Assembly (NCBI RefSeq): GCF_900250115.1
Contig: NZ_LT984803.1
Span: 2,755,583 to 2,819,582 of the forward strand
DNA from: Cupriavidus taiwanensis
GTDB lineage: Bacteria > Pseudomonadota > Gammaproteobacteria > Burkholderiales > Burkholderiaceae
Length of the DNA: 64,000 bases
Direction: 5' to 3'
Numbering within the stretch: position 1 is the first letter of the stretch; every line of letters begins with the position of its first letter. The notes beneath the pieces are model-generated. The model saw only the letters and a list, made by a program, of their open reading frames with translations, was not told where the DNA came from and did no database searches. Shown one piece after another: positions 1 through 7,056 of this stretch. A program made the position numbers and the translations under genes.

Positions 1-12
1 CGGAGGCCGGGC

Positions 13-1191
13 ATGAGGATCCTGCGCGTCTACGAACGCTATTTCGGCCGGCTGGTCTATGGCGTGTTCGCCTTCATCCTGTTCGCGGTGCTGTCGCTGT
101 TCGTGTTCTTCGACATGCTCAACGAGCTGGAGAACGTCAACGCCCAGTACACCTCGCTGATCGCGCTGTTCCACGTCCTGCTGCAGGCGCCCACGCGGGT
201 GTACGAGGTGCTGCCGATCGCGGTGCTGATCAGCGCGATCTATGTGTTCTCGCAGCTGGCCAGCCAGTCCGAGTACACCATCTTCCGCGTGGCCGGACTG
301 AACACGCGCCAGGCGCTGTTCTCGCTGTTCAAGCTGGCGGTGCCGCTGGCGCTGGTGACCTTTCTCTTCGGCGAGTTCATCGGACCGCGCGCCGAGCAGT
401 ATGCGCAGAAGGTCAAGCTGGAGGCGATCGGCGCCACGGTGTCGTCGGGCTTCCGCTCCGGGGTCTGGGTCAAGGACCGCGACAAGGATGCCGCCGGCGA
501 TGGCGAGATCACCCGCTTCGTCAACGTGGCGGGGCTGCGGCCGGACCAGACCATCACCGGCATCACCATGTACGAGTTCGACCCCCAGTACCGGCTGCGC
601 GTGATCCGCGTGGCGCAGGAGGGACGCTACCAGGGCGGCCAGTCATGGGAGCTGCAGAATGTCAGCGAGACCCGCTTCGTCGAACTGACGCCGCAGGCCC
701 AGGGCGCGCAGCCCGCGCCCGGCGCGCCGGCGCGCGACGCGCTGGCGCCGGACTTCCGCGCCGAGCAGGTCAAGTTCCCGCGCGTGGCCATGCATTCGGA
801 GCTGACCCCGCAGATCCTGTCGGTGCTGCTGGTCACGCCGGAGCGGATGTCGACGCTGGACCTGTTCCGCTATATCCGCCACCTGCGCGACAACAAGCAG
901 GACACCCAGCGCTACGAGATCGCGTTCTGGAAGAAGGTGATCTACCCGCTGACGCTGTTCGTGATGGTGGCGCTGGCGCTGCCGTTCGCCTACCTGCACG
1001 CGCGCGCCGGCGCGGTCGGCGTCAAGGTGTTCGGCGGCATCATGCTGGGGCTGTCGTTCCACCTGTCGAACACGCTGTTCTCGCACGTCGGCCTGCTGCA
1101 TACCTGGCCGCCGATCATCTCGGCGCTGGTGCCGGGCACGCTTTACCTGATGGTGGCGCTGCTGGCGCTGCGCTGGGTGGACCGGCATTGA
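13..1191 (+). CDS. lptG: LPS export ABC transporter permease LptG
   Basis: LptG is one of the two inner-membrane subunits (with LptF) of the LptB2FGC complex, which extracts lipopolysaccharide from the inner membrane and feeds it to the periplasmic bridge. The 392-residue protein has the family layout: three N-terminal membrane segments (about residues 12-32, 60-80, 100-120), a large periplasmic beta-jellyroll region with a Pro/Ala-rich loop near residue 240, and three C-terminal membrane segments (about 297-380). GGAGG at 2-6 lies six bases before the ATG, which supports this start. lptF, its usual upstream neighbour, would lie just outside the window. The stop overlaps a possible TTG start of the next gene, so the two are probably cotranscribed. 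Confidence 0.95.
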   Translation: MRILRVYERYFGRLVYGVFAFILFAVLSLFVFFDMLNELENVNAQYTSLIALFHVLLQAPTRVYEVLPIAVLISAIYVFSQLASQSEYTIFRVAGLNTRQALFSLFKLAVPLALVTFLFGEFIGPRAEQYAQKVKLEAIGATVSSGFRSGVWVKDRDKDAAGDGEITRFVNVAGLRPDQTITGITMYEFDPQYRLRVIRVAQEGRYQGGQSWELQNVSETRFVELTPQAQGAQPAPGAPARDALAPDFRAEQVKFPRVAMHSELTPQILSVLLVTPERMSTLDLFRYIRHLRDNKQDTQRYEIAFWKKVIYPLTLFVMVALALPFAYLHARAGAVGVKVFGGIMLGLSFHLSNTLFSHVGLLHTWPPIISALVPGTLYLMVALLALRWVDRH

Positions 1192-1199
1192 GTACCGCC

Positions 1200-1595
1200 A
1201 TGGCAGCCCGCGACCGCGCCCTGGTCCTGTTCGCGCACGGCGCGCGCGATGCGCGCTGGCGCGAGCCGTTCGAGCGGCTGCAGCAGAAGCTGGTGGCCGC
1301 CCTGCCCGGCTGCGCGGTGCGGCTGGCGTTTCTGGAGCTGATGTCCCCGTTGCTGGCGGATGCGCTGGCCCAAGTGGCGGCAGAGGGCGTGACCGAGGTC
1401 ACCGTGGTGCCGGTGTTCTTCGGCCAGGGCGGGCATATCCGGCGCGATTTGCCGGCGCTGATCGAGCAGTGCCGGCAGGCTTATCCCGGCCTGCGGATCC
1501 ATTGCGCGGCCGCGGTGGGCGAGTCGGATGCGGTGCTGGACGCGATTGCGGCTTACTGTATCGCGTCACTGCCCGGGGCTGCTGCGCAGTCCTGA
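1200..1595 (+). CDS. cbiX: Short CbiX/SirB-type sirohydrochlorin chelatase
   Basis: Single-domain class II chelatase of 131 residues. It opens with the family motif LVLFAHGARD, whose histidine binds metal, and continues with VTVVPVFFGQGGHIRRDLP, which carries the second conserved histidine. This is the size of the small CbiX-S form, about half of a two-domain SirB/CbiX. The expected role is insertion of Fe2+ (siroheme) or Co2+ (cobalamin) into sirohydrochlorin; sequence alone does not decide the metal. It converges on cobA across the IS insertion, and siroheme is the cofactor of the CysI encoded nearby, so the iron role is favoured by inference. ATG at 1200 is chosen; an in-frame TTG at 1188 that overlaps the lptG stop is an alternative. 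Confidence 0.85.
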   Translation: MAARDRALVLFAHGARDARWREPFERLQQKLVAALPGCAVRLAFLELMSPLLADALAQVAAEGVTEVTVVPVFFGQGGHIRRDLPALIEQCRQAYPGLRIHCAAAVGESDAVLDAIAAYCIASLPGAAAQS

Positions 1596-1608
1596 AGTTT
1601 TCAGGACT
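1588..1608 (+). other. Perfect hairpin spanning the cbiX stop codon
   Basis: AGTCCTGAA and TTCAGGACT form a perfect 9-bp stem with a 3-base loop. The cbiX stop codon (1593-1595) lies inside the left arm. It stands just before the terminator hairpin at 1621 and could protect the mRNA 3' end. Confidence 0.5.
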
Positions 1609-1613
1609 CTGAC

Positions 1614-1653
1614 AAAAAAACCCCGTGCTGGAAATCCCGGCACGGGGTGATGT
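1614..1653. terminator. Bidirectional intrinsic terminator after cbiX
   Basis: CCCCGTGC (1621-1628) pairs with GCACGGGG (1640-1647). Seven A precede the stem and a T-rich tract (1651-1655) follows it, so it can stop transcription from either side: cbiX rightward, and the IS or cobA leftward. Confidence 0.8.
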
Positions 1654-1682
1654 TTTTGACGGCACGTTGATGGCGCTGGTTT

Positions 1683-1797
1683 GCTCCCCTCTCCCGCGTG
1701 CGGGAGAGGGGCCGGGGAGAGGGCCGGCGCTGGCAAGCAGCGTAACCCCCGACTTCGTGGGGACTCCCGCCCTCTCCCCCGCCCCTCTCCCATAAAT
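1683..1797. repeat. REP/BIME-like inverted pair, left part (split by the IS)
   Basis: Unit one is a hairpin, CCCCTCTCCCG (1686-1696) with CGGGAGAGGGG (1701-1711), followed by a CCGGGGAGAGGGC tail. Unit two is the same element inverted: GCCCTCTCCCCC, then CCCCTCTCCC (1782-1791), whose pairing arm lies at 3060-3069 beyond the IS. Head-to-head pairing of palindromic units is the layout of BIMEs. Related copies lie near 20.8, 26.9, 36.0 and 61.4 kb. Confidence 0.8.
1792..1797. repeat. Target site duplication, left copy (ATAAAT)
   Basis: ATAAAT directly before the left inverted repeat is repeated exactly at 3054-3059 after the right one. A 6-bp duplication suits the IS481 family. Confidence 0.9.
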
Positions 1798-1846
1798 TGT
1801 ATGGACCGGGGACATGGGTAACACATGTGCCAGGACATGGGTAACA
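1798..1846. repeat. IS left inverted repeat (IRL)
   Basis: These 49 bp match the reverse complement of 3005-3053 at 46 positions. The motif GGACATGGGTAACA occurs twice within it. Confidence 0.9.
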
Positions 1847-1860
1847 GTCCAGTCTCCAGT

Positions 1861-2973
1861 TTAATCGGCCTGCTGTAGGTCTATTGTGGCGACCTTTTGA
1901 TGGCAGAAGTAGACGTCAAAGGTGCCGTCCAGATCCACGCGAGGGCGCAGCGCTACGGGCGTTCCGACCAAGGCTCGTCCGACCCGGAACGTCTTTCCTC
2001 GGAAGCAGATGCGCCCGCCGTCGCCTACCTTTCGCACGATGTCATTGCTGCCGTACTCGATGGGCGGGAGTTCGCGCGGCATCGCCCGTGGGCTAGGCGC
2101 ATAGCGGCTTGCGGGGGTCTCCATATCCAGCGCGTGGTGGGGGCGCTTGAAGTTGTACACGTGGCGCCAATGGCTAAAGTGATGCTGGGCATCGTCCAGA
2201 TCCCGGAAACGCTGGTTGGCCAACAGCTCAGCCTGCATGGTTCGATGGAAGCGCTCGTCCTTACCGTTGGTCTGAGGATGGCCAGGTCGGCTATGACTGA
2301 GCCGCACGCCCAGGCGAATCAGCCACGCGCCCAGCGTGGTTAATGCTCGGGGCACTGGGGAACCCCAGGGCGGGCCGTTGTCTGCATTGATCCGTTCGGG
2401 CAGCCCATAGCGCGCAAAAGCCATCTCTAACGCTTCCTGTACGGATTCAAACTGTTCGTTGCCCAAGGCCTTGAGCAGCACATTGAACCGGGAGTGATCG
2501 TCCAAGACCGTGAGCGGGTGGCACCTCTGCGTGTCGGTAGCGAAGTGGCCTTTGAAGTCAATTTGCCATAGTGCATTGGGCCGGTCGTGCTCGAAGCGCT
2601 GCCATGCTGTAGCGGCCGCGCTGGCGGCCGGATCGATCAAGCCATGGCGGCGCAGCACCCAATTGACTGTGCTCGGGGCGATTTGGATGCGGTGGTCGCG
2701 CTCCAGCACGCGTGCGATCTTGCGGGCGCCCCAGGCCGAATGTTCGGCTCGTATCGCTAGCACGCTCTCTTCGATGGCAGCTGGAGTTCGGCCGGGAGAG
2801 CTATGTGGCCGCCGAGTTCGGTCGTCCAGATCCTCTCGGTTCAACCACTTGTAGCCGGTCTTGCGGCTGATGCAGAAGCGGCGGCAAAGCTCCGCAATAT
2901 TGGCGTCCGCCTGGCGTGCCAGGCGGACGAACTCTCCTCTTTGCTGCTTCACGGTGGTTTGGCTCCAGGGCAA
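1861..2973 (-). CDS. IS481-family transposase
   Basis: DDE transposase of 370 residues that cuts and rejoins the element ends. It has an N-terminal helix-turn-helix (about residues 5-60, including IAELCRRFCISRKTGYKWL), a second HTH-like region (65-110) and an rve integrase core. The catalytic triad is visible as D139 (LWQIDFKG), D198 (NADNGPPWG) and E240 (NGKDERFHR), followed by the FKRPHHALDMETPASRY ending typical of the family. The start codon is TTG, supported by GGAGG six bases upstream. A hairpin at 2983-2999 takes the first two G of that ribosome-binding site into its stem, which may limit transposase translation. The frame is intact. Confidence 0.93.
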   Translation of the reverse strand: MPWSQTTVKQQRGEFVRLARQADANIAELCRRFCISRKTGYKWLNREDLDDRTRRPHSSPGRTPAAIEESVLAIRAEHSAWGARKIARVLERDHRIQIAPSTVNWVLRRHGLIDPAASAAATAWQRFEHDRPNALWQIDFKGHFATDTQRCHPLTVLDDHSRFNVLLKALGNEQFESVQEALEMAFARYGLPERINADNGPPWGSPVPRALTTLGAWLIRLGVRLSHSRPGHPQTNGKDERFHRTMQAELLANQRFRDLDDAQHHFSHWRHVYNFKRPHHALDMETPASRYAPSPRAMPRELPPIEYGSNDIVRKVGDGGRICFRGKTFRVGRALVGTPVALRPRVDLDGTFDVYFCHQKVATIDLQQAD

Positions 2974-2982
2974 CGTTTTCCT

Positions 2983-2999
2983 CCCGCTGACTAAGCGGG
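2983..2999 (-). promoter_or_regulatory. Hairpin overlapping the transposase ribosome-binding site
   Basis: On the minus strand CCCGCT, loop TAGTC, AGCGGG is followed directly by AGG, so the stem takes the first two bases of the GGAGG site used by the TTG start at 2973. Sequestered ribosome-binding sites are a known way to limit transposase synthesis; its use here is inferred. Confidence 0.4.
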
Positions 3000-3004
3000 A
3001 AAAG

Positions 3005-3053
3005 TGTTACCCATGTCCTGGCACACCTGTTACCTATGTCCCCGGTCCATACA
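3005..3053. repeat. IS right inverted repeat (IRR)
   Basis: Partner of 1798-1846, ending GGTCCATACA. It differs at three positions, two of them adjacent. Confidence 0.9.
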
Positions 3054-3075
3054 ATAAATGGGAGAGGGGAGAAAA
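3054..3075. repeat. Right target duplication and displaced REP arm
   Basis: ATAAAT (3054-3059) is the second copy of the target duplication. GGGAGAGGGG (3060-3069) is the arm that paired with 1782-1791 before insertion. Confidence 0.85.
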
Positions 3076-3105
3076 CCTTCGCAATTCCGGCCCAAAGCCA
3101 GAAAA

Positions 3106-3906
3106 TCAGGCAGCGCGCGGCGTACAGGCTTCAATCGCACCCGCATCCTCCCGCGGCGACTCGGTCGCGCGCGCGGCCAGCGCGGCGCCGATCATCAGCA
3201 GGCTAGGCTGCACCGGATCGATCCACGCCGCCGCTGCACCGGCCGCCATCTGGCCGAGCGTGAATTCGCGGCTGCGCTGTTGCGGCGTGGTGGCGGCCTC
3301 CACCACCCATGCCGGCGTCGATGCAGGCTTGCCATGCGCGATCAGCTGCACGGCAATGGTGGCGGCCTGGTCGCGGCCCATGTAGTACACCAGCGTGTCG
3401 GCCTTGACCGCGGCTTCGATATCCGGCGAGCCCTCGCCGTCCGCGGCCTTGGCCTGCGTGGCAAACGCCACGCTGCGCGACACGCCGCGCCTGGTCAGCG
3501 GCTTGCCGATGGCCGACGCGGCCGCCAGTGCGGCGGTGATGCCGGGCACCACCTCGTACTCGATGCCGGCCGCTTCCAGCGCCTGCAGTTCCTCGTCGGC
3601 ACGGCCGAACAGCATCGGGTCGCCCCCCTTCAGGCGCACCACGCGTTCATGCTTGCTGGCGAGGTCGACGATCTGGCGATTGATGAACAGCTGCGCGGTC
3701 GAGCGCTGGCCGCAGCGCTTGCCGACTTCGACCAGCTCGGCCTGCGGACACCAGGCCAGCATCTCCGGCGCCACCAGCGCGTCGTGCAGCACCACCTGGG
3801 CTTCGCCCAAAAGCCGTGCACCGCGCACCGTAATGAGGTCTGCCGCACCGGGGCCTGCCCCGATCAGGTACACCTTGCCGTAAGTCTTCCGTGCCTGCTT
3901 GCCCAT
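3106..3906 (-). CDS. cobA: Uroporphyrinogen-III C-methyltransferase (SUMT)
   Basis: CobA adds two methyl groups from S-adenosylmethionine to uroporphyrinogen III, giving precorrin-2, the branch point to siroheme and cobalamin. The 266-residue protein starts MGKQARKTYGKVYLIGAGPG with the glycine-rich motif at 16-20, followed by VVRLKGGDPMLFGR and YEVVPGITAALAAASAIGKPLTRR, the SUMT signatures. It is a stand-alone methyltransferase without the CysG dehydrogenase/ferrochelatase half. It closes the sulfate assimilation operon, 38 bases after cysN, as expected for siroheme supply to CysI. The frame is open upstream to 4242, but that part overlaps cysN and does not look like CobA. A C-terminal tail of about 15 residues runs past the core. 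Confidence 0.93.
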   Translation of the reverse strand: MGKQARKTYGKVYLIGAGPGAADLITVRGARLLGEAQVVLHDALVAPEMLAWCPQAELVEVGKRCGQRSTAQLFINRQIVDLASKHERVVRLKGGDPMLFGRADEELQALEAAGIEYEVVPGITAALAAASAIGKPLTRRGVSRSVAFATQAKAADGEGSPDIEAAVKADTLVYYMGRDQAATIAVQLIAHGKPASTPAWVVEAATTPQQRSREFTLGQMAAGAAAAWIDPVQPSLLMIGAALAARATESPREDAGAIEACTPRAA

Positions 3907-3944
3907 CTCCAGCCCCTTGTCCGGTCGATCCCGTTCGTTACCGA

Positions 3945-5249
3945 TCAGGAGAACGCACGGATCATGCCTGCGGCCACCGTGTGGTTGGTTGCCTCGTCGA
4001 TCAGCACGAAGGCGCCCGTTGCCGGATTGTCGCCGTAGGCGTCGCACACGATCGGCTTCTGCAGCGAGATCTGCACCGAGCCGATATCGTTCAGGCGGAT
4101 CTCGTGGCGGCCGGTCTCGTGCGACAGCGTGTGCACGTCCAGCACGCGGTCCACCGCCGACACGCGCGCGAACACGCTCGCCGTGGTGTGCTTGAGCACG
4201 TACTTGCGCGCCGGGTTCAGCGACTCGTCGTCGAACCAGCACAGGTCGGCCTGCAGCTTCTTGGCGGAGGCCGCGGTCGCGTCGGCGGCAACGAACATGT
4301 CACCGCGTGATACATCGACATCCTCGGCCAGGCGTACGGTCACCGTGTCGCCGACGTTGGCCGATTCAGCGGCGCCGTTGGGCGTCAGCACTTCGGCCAC
4401 CACCGCTTCGCGATTGGCGGGCAGCACGCGCAGCTTCTGGCCGACGCGCACGGTGCCGGCTTCGACGCGGCCGGCATAGCCGCGGAAGTCGTCCGACTGC
4501 GAGCCATCCTGGCGGATCACCAGCTGCACCGGGAAGCGCAGCGCGGCGTCGTCTTCGGCCGCGGCTTCTTCCACCGGCAGTTCCTCCAGCAGCGGCAGCA
4601 GCGGCTCGCCCTGGTACCACGGCATGGCGTCGCTCTCGTGCACGATGTTGTCGCCGCGCAGCGCGGACACCGGCACGTAGCGCACGTCCTTCAGACCCAG
4701 CTGCTCGGCCAGTTCGGCGTAGGCGGTGCGGATCTCGTTGAAGGTCTGCTCGCTGTAGTCGACCAGGTCCATCTTGTTGACGGCGACGATCACGTGCTGG
4801 ATTTCAAGCAGCTTCAGGATCGCCGAGTGGCGCTTGGTCTGCGCCAGCAGTTCGGCGCGGCCGTCGGTGACGGTCACGCGGGTGGCATCGACCAGCACGA
4901 TGGCCGCGTGCGCGGTCGAGGCGCCGGTGACCATGTTGCGGGTGTACTGCTCGTGGCCGGGCGTATCCGCGATGATGAACTTGCGGCGCGCGGTCGAGAA
5001 GTAGCGATAGGCCACGTCGATGGTGATGCCCTGCTCGCGCTCGGCTTCCAGGCCGTCGGTCAGCAGCGAGAAGTCGATCTGCTCGCCGGCGGTGCGCTTG
5101 TTCTTGGCATTGGCCAGCGCGGTCAGCTGGTCGGACAGCACCGCCTTGCTGTCGTACAGCAGACGGCCGATCAGCGTGCTCTTGCCGTCGTCGACCGAGC
5201 CGGCGGTGATGAAGCGCAGCAGGCCTTGGTGGGTTGCTTGGTGAGTCAT
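3945..5249 (-). CDS. cysN: Sulfate adenylyltransferase subunit 1 (GTPase)
   Basis: CysN is the GTPase subunit that drives CysD to form adenosine 5'-phosphosulfate from ATP and sulfate. In 434 residues the G-domain motifs are clear: G1 GSVDDGKST (17-25), G3 DTPGHEQYT and G4 NKMDLVD, followed by EF-Tu-like beta-barrel domains (FPVQLVIRQDGSQSDDFRGYAG onward). It ends near the barrel, so no fused CysC APS kinase is present. It lies 25 bases after cysD and before cobA in the minus-strand operon. With no cysC in the window and an APS-type CysH next door, its product probably goes straight to reduction. Confidence 0.96.
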   Translation of the reverse strand: MTHQATHQGLLRFITAGSVDDGKSTLIGRLLYDSKAVLSDQLTALANAKNKRTAGEQIDFSLLTDGLEAEREQGITIDVAYRYFSTARRKFIIADTPGHEQYTRNMVTGASTAHAAIVLVDATRVTVTDGRAELLAQTKRHSAILKLLEIQHVIVAVNKMDLVDYSEQTFNEIRTAYAELAEQLGLKDVRYVPVSALRGDNIVHESDAMPWYQGEPLLPLLEELPVEEAAAEDDAALRFPVQLVIRQDGSQSDDFRGYAGRVEAGTVRVGQKLRVLPANREAVVAEVLTPNGAAESANVGDTVTVRLAEDVDVSRGDMFVAADATAASAKKLQADLCWFDDESLNPARKYVLKHTTASVFARVSAVDRVLDVHTLSHETGRHEIRLNDIGSVQISLQKPIVCDAYGDNPATGAFVLIDEATNHTVAAGMIRAFS

Positions 5250-5274
5250 GTCTGGATCCTTTGCTGCGTGCGGC

Positions 5275-6240
5275 TTAGAAGTAGCCTTCCTTCTTGCGGC
5301 GCTCCATCGAGGCTTCGCTGGTCTGGTCGTCCATGCGGGTGGCGCCGCGCTCGGTGATCTCGGTCACCGCGGTCTCGGCGATGATCGCTTCGGGCGAATC
5401 GGCCACGCTGGCCACCGGGCAGGTGCAGCTGATGTCGCCGACGGTGCGGAAGCGTACCGACAGCACTTCGCTGACGTCGCCGTCCTGCTTCGGCGTGATC
5501 GGCGTGACCGGCACCAGCAGGCCGTTCTTGCGCACCACTTCGCGCTGATGCGCATAGTAGATCGGCGGCAGCGCCAGGTTCTCGCGGGCGATGTACTGCC
5601 ACACGTCCAGCTCGGTCCAGTTCGAGATCGGGAACACGCGCATCTGCTCGCCCTGCGCCATGCGGGCGTTGTACAGGCTCCACAGCTCGGGGCGCTGGGC
5701 CTTCGGGTCCCACTGGCCGAACTCGTCGCGGAACGAGAAGATGCGCTCCTTGGCGCGGGCCTTCTCTTCGTCGCGTCGGGCGCCGCCCATCAGCGCGTCG
5801 AACTGGTGCTCGCCGATGGTTTCGAGCAGCGTCACGGCCTGCGCCGCATTGCGCGAATCGGTGTCCTTGCGCAGGCGCACGGTGCCGCGCTTGATCGAGT
5901 CCTCGACATGGCCGACCACCAGGCGCGCCCCCAGCTCAGCGACGCGCTGGTCGCGGAACGCGATCACTTCCGGGTAGTTGTGGCCGGTGTCGATATGCAC
6001 CAGCGGGAACGGCAGCTCGATCTTGCGCTCGCCCAGGCGGAAGGCCTTCAGCGCCAGGTGCAGCATCACGATCGAGTCCTTGCCGCCCGAGAACAGCAGC
6101 GCCGGGTTGCGGCACTCGGCCACCACCTCGCGGATGATGTAGATCGATTCCGCCTCGAGGCGGTCGAGATGGTCGTTCTGTACCTGCAACAGGTGGGCCA
6201 CGCCGGAGGTGGCTTCTGCGATGTCGTTCATGATGCCCAT
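5275..6240 (-). CDS. cysD: Sulfate adenylyltransferase subunit 2
   Basis: Catalytic subunit of ATP sulfurylase: it transfers AMP from ATP to sulfate with energy from CysN. The protein (321 residues from the first ATG) carries the PP-loop SGGKDS at 51-56, the long family block VHIDTGHNYPEVIAFRD, and the terminal motif ERRKKEGYF typical of CysD. Two ATGs compete, at 6240 (MGIMND) and 6231 (MNDIAE); a GAGG about 12 bases before the first favours it only slightly. It follows cysH by 12 bases and precedes cysN by 25. Confidence 0.96.
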   Translation of the reverse strand: MGIMNDIAEATSGVAHLLQVQNDHLDRLEAESIYIIREVVAECRNPALLFSGGKDSIVMLHLALKAFRLGERKIELPFPLVHIDTGHNYPEVIAFRDQRVAELGARLVVGHVEDSIKRGTVRLRKDTDSRNAAQAVTLLETIGEHQFDALMGGARRDEEKARAKERIFSFRDEFGQWDPKAQRPELWSLYNARMAQGEQMRVFPISNWTELDVWQYIARENLALPPIYYAHQREVVRKNGLLVPVTPITPKQDGDVSEVLSVRFRTVGDISCTCPVASVADSPEAIIAETAVTEITERGATRMDDQTSEASMERRKKEGYF

Positions 6241-6252
6241 TTTCTTACGGCC

Positions 6253-7056
6253 TCAATGCTTGATGTTCTGTTCGTGGAGCCCGCACTCTTTCGAGTCCTT
6301 CGACTCCCACCACCACCGTCCCGCGCGCACGTCCTCGCCCGCGCGTACCGCGCGCGTACACGGCTCGCAGCCGATGCTGGGATAGCCCTTGGCGTGCAGG
6401 TCGTTGAGCGGCACCTGGTGGCGCTTCAGGTAGGCCCACACTTCGGCCTCGCTCCAGTCCGCCAGCGGGTTGAACTTGGGGATGCCGCGGGCTTCGTCCA
6501 GTTCTTCGAACGGCAGCTCGGCGCGGGTCACGGCCTGCTCGCGGCGCTGGCCGGTCAGCCAGGCGTCGGCGTGCGACAGCGCGCGGTTGAGCGGCTCGAC
6601 CTTGCGGATGCCGCAGCACGACTTGCGCGCATCGATGCTGTCGTAGAAGCCGTTCAGTCCATGCTTCTTCAGGTAGTTCTCGACCGCCTCGGCATCCGGC
6701 GTGAACTGCTCGATGGTGTAGCCATAGTGCGCCTGCACCTTGTCCAGCACGGCCAGGGTCTCGGCGTGCAGGCGCCCGGTCTGCAGCGTGAACACGCGGA
6801 TGCCGGCGCGCACGGCTTCGCTGCCGCGCAGGATCGCGTCGGTCAGCACCATGTCCTCGGCCGCCAGGCTCGAGGCAAAGCGCGCGCGGAAGAAGCGGCC
6901 GGCGATGCCCGCCAGGCGCTCGTCCAGCTCGCGCTCCTTCTGCGCCAGCGCTTCGATGCTGCCGGTGTACTCGGGCGCGACCCACAGCGCGGGCGGACGC
7001 AGCGCCGATACCGCGCCGGCATCCACCACGGGGATATCGCTCAGCACCGTGCTCAT
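6253..7056 (-). CDS. cysH: Assimilatory adenylylsulfate (APS) reductase, iron-sulfur type
   Basis: CysH reduces activated sulfate to sulfite. The 267-residue protein has both cysteine pairs that mark the [4Fe-4S] APS-reducing branch, C147-C148 (KSCCGIRKVEPL) and C230/C233 (GCEPCTR), plus the C-terminal catalytic motif ECGLHEQ (C258). PAPS-specific enzymes such as that of E. coli lack these pairs. APS is therefore the likely substrate, consistent with the absence of an APS kinase gene or domain here. The start ATG overlaps the stop of the DUF934 gene (ATGA), which fixes the start and implies coupling. The open frame upstream to 7419 is a shadow of that gene. Confidence 0.95.
   Translation of the reverse strand: MSTVLSDIPVVDAGAVSALRPPALWVAPEYTGSIEALAQKERELDERLAGIAGRFFRARFASSLAAEDMVLTDAILRGSEAVRAGIRVFTLQTGRLHAETLAVLDKVQAHYGYTIEQFTPDAEAVENYLKKHGLNGFYDSIDARKSCCGIRKVEPLNRALSHADAWLTGQRREQAVTRAELPFEELDEARGIPKFNPLADWSEAEVWAYLKRHQVPLNDLHAKGYPSIGCEPCTRAVRAGEDVRAGRWWWESKDSKECGLHEQNIKH

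Larger units (their letters stand above)
1798..3053 (-). mobile_element. Complete IS481-family insertion sequence, 1256 bp
   Basis: The element is bounded by 49-bp inverted repeats with three mismatches, beginning TGTATGGACC and ending GGTCCATACA, so the ends are TGT...ACA. It is flanked by the direct repeat ATAAAT and holds one full-length transposase gene on the minus strand. Each inverted repeat contains GGACATGGGTAACA or a one-base variant twice, a likely doubled transposase binding site. Removing the element and one ATAAAT restores a perfect hairpin (CCCCTCTCCC-ATAAAT-GGGAGAGGGG). Intact ends, gene and duplication point to a recent insertion. It sits between the convergent genes cbiX and cobA and breaks no coding sequence. 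Confidence 0.93.

Noticed and set aside
1683..1797. Possible CRISPR-like repeats
   Set aside because: Copies are few, inverted, palindromic and scattered over 60 kb; there is no regular spacing or spacer set and no cas gene.
3907..4242. Upstream extension of cobA
   Set aside because: It overlaps the end of cysN in another frame and has no similarity to the methyltransferase family.
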